From Monarcha castaneiventris obscurior (lineage: Eukaryota; Chordata; Aves; Passeriformes; Monarchidae), in NCBI GenBank assembly GCA_026261815.1, contig JAMPIT010000230.1, positions 6,943,001-7,007,000 of the forward strand: DNA of 64,000 bases, given 5' to 3'. Position numbers and translations under genes: made by a program. The notes under the pieces are model-generated. The model ran no database searches. It was given only the letters and a program-made list of their open reading frames with translations, and was not told the DNA's origin. Positions within the stretch are counted from its first letter, which is position 1. Every line of letters starts with the position of its first letter. Positions 11,901 to 24,640 of the stretch are shown one piece after another.

Positions 11901-14900
11901 GAGCAGTTCCCAGGGTCAGGATGAAGAATTCTGTGAAGAAATGGACACCATCTATTTAATGCACTGGGCCTGGCTTACCTGGGTACTCACAACATGCTTT
12001 TAACTTCAGGATTGCTAAAGAATGCTTTTATCCCTTATCTGCTCTCACAGCACACCTGTCTTCAACTCCTGGGGCCAGCACTGGTTCAACCGTCAAAGAA
12101 CACAGAGAAGGAGCTGCATGCAGGAAAACTCCCCTTGGATGGGGATTTTCCTCCTCCCAGCCTCTGCATTTGCAGCACGAGGGAAGAAGCAGCACGAGCA
12201 GGAGGAGAGGGGCTACTTCATGGTCTGGTTTCATACCCCAGGCAGGCAGGATTTGTGCTGCTTTCTGCTCTGATGACAGCTGCTCTTTCTTTGCACTTGC
12301 CTACCAAGTAAGCTGTGATTAAGAACCTTTTATCACCAAAAATTGTGTCACTGTCACAAGTAAGTGGAATAACATAGAGCAATTAATTGCGCTGAAACCC
12401 ACACTCTGAAATGTCTGAAGTAATTAAACGTGTAGTTATGATGAAATTAGCTCAAAATATTTTCAATACTATGCAAGCTGATCTCGAGGAGGAAGGAAGC
12501 TGGTTGACAGTACTCATTAATGTTTATTATGTGATTTTCAAATGCTTGAGAATGGAGGTGTTCCGAGGAGGCGGAGGGGACAGCATGATGGCTGCTGGCA
12601 GAGGAGCCATTCCCTGGGAATGGTGGCTGCCAGCTCCCTGTGGTGCCTCCTGCAGTGACTTTGCTTGGATTGTTGCCATCTCTTTCTGTTTCAGCAAGAG
12701 CACTGAGTGCAACTCTGGAGCAGCCACTGACAACAGAGCCAGCGGGACATGTTTGCAATTCAATATTTAAGACAGCTATCTTGGATTTAATGACCTTGAG
12801 ACAGAAAAAAAAAAAGTGATAAATTGGAGAGAGGCAGAAAAAGCTATTTTCCTTGAGTATGGGTAAAGGAGAAGAGGTGGGCAGGTAAAAGCAGGTTGGA
12901 ATTTCAAAAGCATTTCAGTGAATTTTGTGCCATTTTAAAGGTGCCAACAATACTTAGAAGATCATGAGAAGGTGTGCAGATCTGTCAAGTTGCCAACAGT
13001 CACCTATAACAGTATTTTCTACTGGACCTGCACAGCTCACTCTTTCTGGTTTCTCTCCAAGTTTCACTTTCAAAGCTTTTAGTTAAACTTACCTGTGCAC
13101 ATAAAATGCTGCTGTGTGATGTCTTGGCTGCACCTGTCTCGTGACATGAAGGGAGAAACTACAAGAAGGGCTTTTTTTCCCCAGTTTTTGTACAAATGCA
13201 GCAAAACTGGTGATGGTGAGTAGTGTTGGAAAGACCTCTGAAATGCATGGGTACAACTTGAAGTAAGTTCCAGGTATTTCCATTAGCATCATGTGAGATT
13301 TCCATCAGTGAGATTGTGATTTGGTTTGTTTCTGCGAAACTTCTGCCCGAGGGACAGAGGACAGTGAGAGGCAGGACCTGACCTGGTGGCTGCTCAGTGG
13401 GGAGCAGCTCTGGAGCTGAGCACAGGAAAGGAGGTCACTTTTAGAGTGTGGTGGCTAAACTCAGCTAATCTGACTTCTCACACCCAAATCCTTGTCAACT
13501 AGGCTAATCATGGCTTCTAATTCAGGTCCATTGAAACTCTGGAATGTTTTTTCCTTTGGGGAAGTGGGGTTAAGAGGAGTGAGTAACCTCTGCTTGCACG
13601 TACACAATTTGCTGCCATCGAGTGTGGCCTTTGCTCGTCTCTGGGAATAGCACTTGTTGATAACCTGAAGTCATAAATGCAATTATTTTCCATGTCATCA
13701 CCACCCCTCTTGGCCATGATAGTGCTGCACCCACCTATCACACAGAACTGCTGCATGATGCGCTGCTGAGTGCTGAAATTCTTCCCTCTGCAAAAAATAA
13801 CACAGGTCAGCCCACTTGTTTTCAGCTCATGCCTTTTCACCACTCTGCAGTACAAGCTGTAATGAAGTATCATTTAAATGTCTTTTGACACTTGATATTA
13901 GAGCACAGCATGGTGCCCCTGATTCTTGCTGGTGTTTGAACTTCTGTAAATTGTCTTCCTCTGGCCCACAGTCTCCCAGTGCCCAGATGCTGTGTGCTCC
14001 TATGGTAGAACAGAATAGCCCAAACACACCAGCAAAGCTCAAAATCCCATCAGCTGCCTTTGGAGACTGGTGATATTGTATGAGAAAGAAAAACTGGAAA
14101 AGCTGCACACGAATTATTAAGAACTCCAGAGCCAGGGAGTGAAGCTGCCTTTGCTTTCTTTGGCTGGCTGCTCTCTGTACAGTTTGCACACAGATAATTT
14201 CAGTTGGGTTATTTTTGTGCTTGGTAACATCACTGATCATTGTTGCAAGTTGAACCAGAAACTGAATCCTGAATGTCTGTACATTAGTGTTTGTTTTCAC
14301 AATCAGTGCCTGGCTGGGATTGCTCTGTGCAACCCTTCAATTGCTTTTTGAAAGTGCAGTGCATTAGGGTACACAAAAATTGGTTTGGGTAAAAGCAAGG
14401 CAGAACACATTTTTCTCCAGCTCTTTCTGAGACCTCAGGGCCAAGTTAGCTCCCTTTGACATTATTTTAGGTAAGGATCACCAAATCCTCAGTGAACTCA
14501 AGCTTTTTTGGTTAAAGGTGAATTTCTGAATTCCCTTGAAATCAGGTATGTGCTGCAGTGCCTGACTGAATCATTGCTTTTTCTCTGTTTAAGTACCAAA
14601 TCTCTGCCAGATCTCTGAGTCTCTTCTAGGTGGCTTTAGGCCTTCTCTCTGCTCAAGAGTGAGTATCTGCTCTTGTATATTGGTCACCACTCACACCCAT
14701 CCTACTTTTAGATTAGAGATCTTTGAATGATCCAACCTCCAGTTCCAGCTGCATTTCCCTGCCTCGAGCCATCTGACTTCTGTCAGAGAGGAGGCTGAAT
14801 GTGAACCAGCTCAGACTTTGCATGAACAGCGGTGAGGGCAGAGTCTTGGTGCAAAACTGGCTGTGCCTCAGCATGACAGAACAGACTGGTTTTCTCTGTA

Positions 14901-16183
14901 TAATTTGCACATGCTAAAGTCTGCTGATAAGCTTCTTCTCTTTATCTTACTAAATCCATGGTGGCAGTTTGTGTGGACTGTTCCCAGGAGAAACAATACT
15001 GTCAAACTCTCACAGATGGGCCACAGGGCTCACAGCAAAGGAGCTCAGATAAAAAACATAGTCTAAGCATCTGCTTCTCATCAAAGGAGTATGAGAAGAT
15101 GTAAATGCTGAGCACGTGGACAGTCCTCGCCTCAGAACAATTCACATTACATGCTGCAGGCAGTAAAGCAAATTTCAGCTTCTGGAGTTGATTGCTTACT
15201 GACTTTGGGGCTGTCCCAAAGGCGCTGGAACAAGTCAGGTGGTATGAGCTAACTCCTCTCACTTTGCAGTTAAGGTAATTGGCTCAGCAGCTCTGTGGAG
15301 ATGGGTGGAGAACCAAGCAGCAGTAGCTCAGGTTCTGATGGTTAGAGAACATCCCAGAGGATAATGAAGGAAGGTCACACAGAGAAATGCAAAACAGTCA
15401 GATGTGCAAATTCAAAAAATTTCCTCCTACTGATTCAATTCTTGTTACAGAAAAGAGATGACAAAGCTAGCTCAAATTTTGTTGTATGAATTTCCATATT
15501 TTCTGGCATTCACAGGTTTTGATTAGGAACCGGGTGACATCATACCTCATATGTGTCCTGCAGTATCTTTCTCTAGGATTTTTTCCAGTATTTTGTAATT
15601 CAAAAGTGCAGTAACCACTTTTAAATTGAAAAATCCTTTCTACACTATTCTTTTGTGTTTGGCCATTTTAAAAATACCAGCATCAGCAGCAACACTTTCC
15701 TATTAAGTTGGCTCAGTTTCTGCTCATCTGATTTTGTTCTACCATATCCTCTACAGGCCTGGATGGTTACTTTTATCTGCCAAACTGCTGTTTACAGTTT
15801 TATCTTAACTTGCTATGTTTGATTTAATGAATTTCCATTTAGTAATTTCCATCGTCAAGACACTATTTAGCCAAGCTGACCTTTGCATATTTATTATAGC
15901 TAATTATAAAAATAGCATCTCCTACCTTGTAAACAGTCTGTACCTCAAATTATTAGAATAGAAATTCATAAATAACACATGGCAAACCCTTCTATATTAC
16001 TCTAGTTAAATTGTCTGTAATAATAATAGTGGAAGTAGATTTTAAAAAGGGTTATTCAAGAAAATAATGCAGTGGCTATGAATGTGTTAATACACAACAG
16101 TAAGTAATGGAAAGTTAGAATGGTTGAGGTTTATATCACTGCATGCAGATACACCCATTTAGGCAGAAGTCAAGAGCTCAAAC

Positions 16184-16204
16184 AGAGCATAAAAGAGCAT
16201 AAAA
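16184..16204. repeat. Short tandem duplication (10-bp unit x2)
   Basis: The unit agagcataaa occurs twice in direct succession. It is a minor local slippage product. Confidence 0.6.
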
Positions 16205-19200
16205 GAAATAAAACAGAAAGTTTAAATGTGAAAAGGAGTCAGTAAAACCTACCCAAGAATGTTGAAAGAAAACATTAACCTGTCTTCTGAGCACCTCACA
16301 GCATCTTGTGGAGCCTTAGAGTAAGGAATAGGCTTTTCAAACATTCATTTTTATACCAGGATGGGGAGGATGAAGAAAAGCTTGTAGGTACTTCCTGACT
16401 GGCTGAGTGCAACTGAAGGGAATACATATCTTGTGGTGCCAGATCCTTAGGAGAGTTTAAGAGAGTTGGAAAGTCAGTGAGGTGAATACCACAGTATTTC
16501 TCTAGTCTCCAAACCAGTTTGATCAAGCTGCACGTTTTGGAAATCCCACTTGTTTTCAAACTCTGGGACATCTGGAATTGGTAAGAAAGGAAAACGGCAG
16601 TGGGAATCCTGAAAAGACTTCCAGGTAGAGAATTGAAGTCCAGTGGCATAATTAGCTCCAGGCAGCACGTTTTGTACTGAAGACTGATTGGGCAAATTTC
16701 TATCCAGTGATGGAAGCTGCCTTTCAGTCGGGGTGTGTCACCAGCTCACACGTGTAAGGAAGGCAGGCATGTGGTGGTGGCAGTGTGGTACCTTGTGTCA
16801 CTGTTTCAGTGTTTGCTGTGTGTGGGGGGGGATGAGATCCAGGCTGGGGCCTTTGACAGCTTTCTGCAGTGGAGAGCTGCAGGAACTAGGAAATGAGAGT
16901 TGTGTATAAGTCTTCACAGGGCTGTTATGCCATTTTAATGAGCATATTAAAGGCCAGTAAGGGAGCTAAGGAAGATCTCCAGGGACTTTTAGCTCCCACT
17001 GACTTTCTGAAGTTATTCCAAATGCAGCCACTGCCGACAAAAATTGGCAGCTTGGTTATATTCCAAACAAGGACCGGAAGGTAAGCTGCACAAGCCCAGT
17101 ATTCCCTATCTCAAGCAGTGAAAATAGTTCACAGCTGTCATGTCTGGTCAGATGAGCTTTTACAGACTACAGAGAGTCAGATTACTCATTTAGTTTAAAG
17201 CAAGGTTGTGTTCCCACAGCTGAAAGTGATGGAATGGTTGCAGACAGTTTGCAGCTAAATGTCCTCCATTCTGGAAGTTATTCAACCCTGATGTGAGAGG
17301 AAAACCTTCATTCTGCTGAAGCTAGTGCAAAAAGTTCCCATCAAATTCAGCGGTGGTAGGGTTTCAATTTGAACTTTCTGAGATAACCTGGCACAATTCA
17401 GTGAGTAGGTGTTACTCAAGGGGTCATTTTCCACCCTGTACCATGCCCATTGTTGTCCCAGTTGCAAGCTGGAAAACCATGAGAAGGGTCAGCCTTTTCA
17501 GCTTAGGAAAACCAACTCGTCCTTCATGACATTTCCATCAGCTCTAGTTAGAATAGTTAGATTAGAGTAAATGCTATGGGAGGTTCAGCATAGACAACAT
17601 TTGCATGCCTTTATGTAGCTTAAAAAAATGGCAAACTGGTTTCTTGCTCACCCAGCAGCTGTGTAGACATTGATGCTGTTAGAGAGTGAAAGCTGGAAAT
17701 CTCCTCTAGAAGATTTATTATGATTTATGCTCCCTTCTAACTGCTGAGTGGCCAAATTCTGGTTTGAGACTCTCTGTTATAAATCCAAATAAATTGTGGA
17801 AGGGACCTTGGGAAAGGCCTGCTGTTTCATTGTCTCGTTCAGCATCTCTGAAGACCAAACACCTTCAGCAGGTGTATGTCTAAGACATGCACACACAGTG
17901 TATCATCCCAGACATTAATCTTAATTTATGGGTATATTTACGTGTTGGAGATTCTTTCATCTCCCTTGGTGATCTACTGTAGGGTTTACCAGTTCCTATA
18001 GCACACATGCCTTCCTAAACCAGATTCCTCTGACTGCAAATGAAGTTGATTACATCTTGGTTTACAATAGTGTAAATGGAAACATCTGGATTATCCTATT
18101 CTGTAATAATCCCTGCATGTATATGAAAAATATGATCATGTTGCTGCAACACTTCTTTATTCTAGAATGAATAAAGATAATTCTTACAAATTTTTTTGAG
18201 AGGCTGAGGATTCTCAAAGTTTTTGGTTTATTTCCTTCCTCTAGTGCCTCTCATTTTTCTAGAATATTAAGTGAAATGTCCAGGGCAAATTGCTATACTA
18301 CAGCAACAACACTCTGTAAAATAAATTGAGTTATTTAAAGGGAATGTAAATGTAGACTGACTTGCACTAAAAAATAAAATTATTTCAAAATGCCATTAAC
18401 TATTTCTACCACAATTCTCACAGAGCAAAGCAAATCTGTCATTGATTGACCCACTCCCAGTCATACATATACAGCACCACCTAATATATTACTATTTAAA
18501 TGACAATTCAAACAGGATTTGTCCTTTTTCTCCATTTTCTTACTGTTCCCATCCAGCAAGACACTTCCATGGCATCAGTTTGGGTGGTGCTATTTGGCTC
18601 CTGCAGAGAAAAAAAGGACCAGTTTTTCTGTTATACTAGCTACTATTTAATTCTGATTTATTTTCTGCCCTGAGTCCTCCCAGCATCTTTCAGGTTTTGT
18701 GGCCCTGCAAAAACAGACTGAAATGCAGCATGTCTGCATTGTAATATCTGCACATCTTCCACTGGGTGATCAGGCTCACATCCTGAATAACTTCACTGGC
18801 TGGCAAGGAAGGGTTATACATACCACAACTGTGACTGGAGTGACACCTGGTCTAACAGAGCAATGAGGAAAATCAAGTGCTTATGTCCTCCCCAAGATTA
18901 ATTGCTGTTGAAGATGAGAACAGACTCTCTCCAATTATTAGAATTTGTACCTGGAACAAGAGGTATATCCTTCATCCTTCCCTTTCTGTGCTAGCACTTA
19001 TTCTCTGCAGCTGCCTGAAAGAGAAAAAACATTTAGCTTGAGCTGGGTGATAGTGTAAAGGAAATTTTTGTTTCCATTTAATTATAGAAATTCTGCTCTA
19101 GTGCTGAGACTTTGAAATATGCACAGGAGGCTTATGTGCAATAGGACAGAAGCCATCTCCAGCTGTGGAATTGGCCAAAGTCATGAAATAGGAAGTGCTT

Positions 19201-22159
19201 GTTTTAAAGTGCATGAGACACTGTCCTGGCTCACAGCATAAATTATGCATCTTCCCCTTCCTGCAGGCCTGCACGGTGTGTCCATGGCTGAACACACAGT
19301 CCTTGGCCACAGCATCTGGATAACAAAGGAAATGGAAGATTTGCTACTATGCAGAGCAGTCATTTCTCACTGAGCCTTGTCCTTAATGACATGGAGTGTG
19401 CCTTGGGATGGATGCAGCTACTTTACTGAGAAAGGAGCACTAAAAGCAATCACTGCTGCACTTCTGACAGCCATCCCAAGTAATTATCACCTTCAGAGAT
19501 GAAAAGGAAAAAAGTCAAAACATTTGAGGACAACTCGGTGTCTGAAAAAAATTCTTTCATGCTTTCTCATTCCAAACTGCACCAATCTTGTTGACATCTT
19601 GGTCAAACTTACTCAGACCAGACCCTGTGCTCCTCTTCCTCTCCCACAGAAATACACCATTGGTTAAGATGTGTATCCAGACCTGTCTAAAGCCCAGTCC
19701 CCTTTAACATTCACAGTGTAGGAATTAGTACTTAATATTACTTGAAATGATAGTAAATGCTGCCTGAGGGAGCAATTTTTCACTGCATAACCTGCTGACT
19801 TGGCAATCACTGTGAAATGCAATTGTAAAGAGCAAGGGACAGCAAAGGCATGGAGTGACTTCAGGGCGCAGGAGAAGCCAGTGGGTGAGCTGGTTGTCCT
19901 CACTGGCTGAGCTCTACCTCTGTAGGGAAACCCTCAAAACTAAGAGAAGAAAACAAAAAGACAAAATGTGTCTGTCCTTGGCTCCTGGCTACAGAGCTGT
20001 GTCCTCTGGAAGACTGCATGGGAAGTGTAGCACACCTTCAGGTGTCATGGGAGATATATGATGTGTTTGTTACAGCCAAGAGCAAGCTGTAAAATATAAC
20101 AGAGAGCAGTCAGTAACAAGGCACTGACTAGTTTAGTTTAAATTAGAGAATTGTCAAGCTATGGCAGTGATACAGATCATATTCCTATAAAACACAAACC
20201 TATCTCTGACTGTTACAGAGTTGCCCTTTTATATTTCATTGTCAGAAAAGTTGCTAACTGCAAATGGCTGCTTGGCCCTCATAAAACTGTGCTCAGTTTT
20301 TGAGTGCTTTATTTATGGGATAAGTGCTGTGATGACATTTTAAATGCTTTCTCTCTGAATGGGAATAATGATCTAATGATTATTTAAGTGATTTTCTCAA
20401 ACGGTCCTGAACTGAGGAAACTGAAATATATGAAAAGTATTGCCATGTAAATGTCAGTGATAGGAATTAAGCAGTGAGAAATTTAAGAAGGTATAATTTG
20501 TTTCATTTTCTCCTCTTCTATGGAGATTTTAAAACAAGCAGAACTAAAATGTCCTGGGAAATATTATAGGATAAAAATATGACATGATTTAGGGAAGGTT
20601 TTCCATCTCTGTTTCAGTTGCCATATGGTATTTCTGTAAAAAATTCAGAATGAAGTAGAAATGAACTGTACACTGGATGCCTAAATGTAATTTAATGGCA
20701 TACATTCACTTTGAGTGTAAATTGCTATGTCCATTAGAGCAGAAAATAGTTTATGAGGGGACTACTCACTGGAAAGTTATTGAATATTTCAAAATAAAAA
20801 AAAAAATAGGCTGCTAAGAATGTTGTCCAGTGATTCTATGTATTTTTATTAATGGAAGATTTTTAATACAGATGAGGCTATATGTTTCAGAAATTGTTTA
20901 GCCAGGTTTATCAGGAGAGGTCCTTCAGTCTTCACTCCACAAAAATGATGAATTAATGGTTTAAATTGAGCTGATCCTTGAGGACAGAAGTTACAAGTCA
21001 GTTATTTTCATGAGGTCTTTTACAGACGACTGGGGGTTCCTTTGATCTTTTTTTAAAAAACAGTCAAATAAAGATAAAAAAATGGCAAATCAGAACTCCA
21101 TAGAATTAGAACAGGTGTTCTAACAATCTTTCAGTTTGTTTTTTTTAGTTTCTTTTAAAATTTAGTTTTAGTGTGTATATCACTGAGAAATTCTCTTTCT
21201 TTCCTCATATATAAATGCTAATGGAAATATCAGAGTGCTGATCTATCCGTATCTGATTCATTTTTACATGTGTTATGTTCTCTACTCAATGAATTCACTC
21301 ATTAATTTTCTGTACAGCAGCTTGTATTTCATTAGATGTTTTTTCCTTCCTACAGGGAGAGATAGCTCTGAAGAAACATTTATCACTAATTCCTGCAGAA
21401 AATATTCTTGAATTGTGAGCTGTGTAGTGTTTCTCTTTCTTCTGATTTCTTGACTTATTCTGTTTTTCATGTAAACATTATTTCCAAGACAGAATGTCCT
21501 ATGTGGCTCTTTACTCAATTACAACTGATTATGATGTTCAATTCTTTTTCTGCCATTAATGAGGCTGCATTATTTTATTAATATTTCCATTACTTTATAG
21601 AGACTATCATGCAATATTTTTTATCTTGAAGAAATCATGGCTTTACTATTTGCTTAAATAGATATTTTACTAACAAAACCCCCCAGAATTAAGAAACCAT
21701 CTGGCATGTGGGTAGTGTTTTTCTGTTGTTAAGGGTAGTGTATATGTGTGTGTCGTGAATTTACAACATCCATATATATAAATGAAAGTAAACAGCATTC
21801 TGTATCAGCAGCTTAAAGGCTGAGATTTCTGTAGCTGATTATGGAAATTATATTTGATATATCAATAGTTCGCTTCAATGCACAGAAATCTGCAGGGCCT
21901 TAATTGAAAACAGACTTTATCCCATCACTAACAGGAATGCACTGCAACATCCTTGCTGAGTGTGGGATGTCCTGATTCAGGTAGGGCACATGAGTTACCA
22001 GCTGAGTGTTCTGGGAAAAAGAGGTGGCAGGGATTGGACTGGTGCAATTTAGAGTTGCTGAGAAGATGTAGCTTCTCAGCAGGGAGGTGTGACTTGCCTG
22101 CTAGGGACCAAATAATTTTTATTTTCAGGTCATTAACAAGCATAAAGTTTTTACAGTTA

Positions 22160-22192
22160 AAAACCAAACAAACAAACAAACAAATAAACAAC
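22160..22192. repeat. (CAAA)n simple repeat
   Basis: Runs of aaac/aaat tetranucleotides between a short AT-rich flank and the sequence cagtgattt. It is a microsatellite with one interrupted unit (caaataaac). Confidence 0.8.
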
Positions 22193-24226
22193 AGTGATTT
22201 CAAAAGCTGACCACTTCCAAACGTCCCCAGAGTCAACAACAGATAAGATCTTCAGGAAGAAGGTCCCCACAAGAGGTTGCAATGAAAACCATTTCCCCTG
22301 GGCAGTATCTTACAGTTATGTCCCCAGTCCCCTATGTCCCATACATCCAATATAGGACTATTTTTGACAAAATTGGGAAAAAATTGTTTTAGCACTCCTC
22401 TCATCTTAGCAAGCCTTGTTTCATTAGGCAGCATCTTTTGGACCTGCCACATCTCAGTCTGCAGCTGCACATGGGCAGAGAGTGATGTCTCAGCTCTCAG
22501 CTGGACCCAGTGTGCAAAATTTTGCTCTGAACTTCAATTAACAGAAAACCCTTGGGAATATGTACATCTTCAGAAAGGATCTGGTGCATAATGAGTTACT
22601 CAGGACCAGTAAGAAATGCTATGGGCCTCAGCAAAAATACAAATAATTCACTCCCTCATCTTCTTCTTGCTTCATAGCCTACCCATTGCTACGCTAATGA
22701 CATGTTTACCTCCTGCCCTTGGTACAGTGGGAGTGTCCCCCACCCCACACTTCATTTGGACTGCCAAACAATCCTAAGGCCAAGAACAAAAGGTCTTCTT
22801 TGTGTTTGATTTTCTGTGAGCATATTTTATTCAGTAGTTTCAAAATGCTACATATTTTAAAAACATTAGTTGGATTTATCGACTGTGACTTCATGATCTT
22901 CTTCCAGGAATTCCCTCTTTGAAGTGCTTTTCCAGAGAATATTACAACTACGTCTGTTCCTTTGTAAACTTACTGACACCACTCTGTCTTTTCAGATAGA
23001 TAACATGACCAGTTCCCAGGCTGCTATAATTTAAACTCATCTTTTAAGCATGCACCAGAGCAGTAGGAATAGATATCCCTGATGTCTTCCCATGCTTTGC
23101 AGACTCCAGAGACAATGGTTTCTAGGAAAGGAAGAATCCCTGCCAAGCCAGTACCTGCTCTAAACCTTGTGACTTGTCCTATACAATTTCAGATGTCAGT
23201 TCTCAGGGACATGGTGCTCCTGAGTGTAAAAGTAAAATTGGAGGATGGAGCATTGTCCAGGGGATATCATAAACTCAGAACTTCTTTGAAGACCTATAAT
23301 GGCCCATGAAGAAGAAGATGGATCCAGGGATTCCTGTACTCATGAGGACAACAGAAAGGCCATAGTCCCAGAGTCACAGTATTCCTGTCATTCCTGGGCC
23401 TGGCCAACTACAGAGGAGCTGGAACTGTGCAACACTGAAACAACCTAACAATCTAATTTTTACAGCAGTGACCTGGCTTTAATGAGAAATTATGTAGACA
23501 ATTCTATCATATATATAAATGCTATATATAGATAATATATTCTTTTGTCTAAAGACTAACACCAGATTACAAAACGTGGCAGACCTTCATCCCTCCTGGT
23601 GAAAGTAAACCATTAGACTGAAATGCCAAGGGAGAGTAACAAAATAGGAACCAAGGTGCTCCTTGTGGGTCACTAGTCTTTCTGGGAAAAGGGACTTGGG
23701 GCATGACAACACCTGCGTATTTTATTTAATGGTCTTCAGTACACTACACAAGCAGCGGTGGAGGTCAGGACCGGAGCCCTGGTAACTTCTAAAACATCAG
23801 TGTCCATCTTATTATCTCAATTTCTATATGCAAAAGGCTTGCAAAAGGAAATGAGAAAATTCTCTTGCAGAGAATGAGAAAAGAAGCATGTCCTTCTCTC
23901 TACACGGCTTTTTGGAAGCAGCTTTTCAGGAGGTGAATCACATCCCAGTCTCCAGTTCAGTTAAAAAATTAGGGACATTGGCCTATCATCATGATTCCAC
24001 CCTGAAGTATTGAGCTAACAACCTGGGTTCTTGCTCTACAAGTTACAACCTTGGCATATCATCTGCTTCTTCTCTGAGTGCCTGCAGGCTCTGTGTGTTT
24101 GGTCTGCCATTGCAGTGATAATCACAGAATGCTCGATCTGAGGGAAACAGCTCAAGGAAGGAAACCCAAAAGATGCATTAACAGTAGGGTATTGAAATAC
24201 TCTTCTAGGACCGAACAGCTTGAGTG

Positions 24227-24640
24227 AATCATAGAATGGGTTGGGATGGAAGGGACCTTAGAGACAATCTCACTTCAACCCCCCTGCCAGGAACAACTTC
24301 CACTACACCAGGTTTCTCAAAACCCCTTCCAGCCTGGCCTTGAACACTTCCAGGGATGGGGCAGCCACAGCTTTTCTGGCCCACCTGGGCCTCACCACCC
24401 TCACAGGGAAGAATTTCTTACTAATATTTAAGCTGAATCTACTCCCTTTCAGTTTAAAACTATTACTCTTGCCCTATCCCTCCAGGCCCTTGTAAAAATT
24501 CCCTCTCCACCTCTCTCAAGTAGCCCCTTCAGGTACTGTAAGCTGTTTTAAGGTCTCTCTAGAGGCTTCTTTTCTCCAGGCTGAATGACCTCAATTCTCT
24601 CAGCCTGTCCCCATGGGAGAGATGCTTCACCCCTCATGCC
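24227..24640 (-). mobile_element. CR1 LINE fragment (3' end)
   Basis: The left end aatcatagaatgggttgg is the reverse complement of the CR1 3' tail, so the element points to the - strand with its 3' end at 24227. The following text matches the familiar avian CR1 3' region in order: ggccttgaacacttccaggg, cttctccaggctgaatgacc, ctcagcctgtcccc. It is truncated at the 5' side, as most CR1 copies are, and open frames inside it are not genes. Confidence 0.92.

Larger units (their letters stand above)
3351..24226. other. Long intergenic stretch, no gene recognised
   Basis: About 21 kb of mostly AT-rich DNA. I see no exon series, no clear retrogene and no high-identity transposon. It contains a T15 run at 5141-5155, an AT-rich segment rich in TAAT cores at about 8700-8960, a short 10-bp duplication near 16184-16204 and a (CAAA)n run at 22160-22192. 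Locally GC-richer patches (about 9680-10050, 12000-12760 and 13320-14060) carry several overlapping open frames on both strands, which is typical of chance ORFs. Confidence 0.5.

Noticed and set aside
13827..14300. 157-codon - strand frame, the second longest in the window
   Set aside because: No recognisable domain, no splice context, and overlapping frames on the other strand; consistent with chance.
23376..23424. A frame reading FLSFLGLANYRG, reminiscent of a retroelement pol motif (FLG-x-x-x-Y)
   Set aside because: Only a dozen residues match, neighbouring frames are broken and no other pol motif is seen; too weak to call a retroelement.
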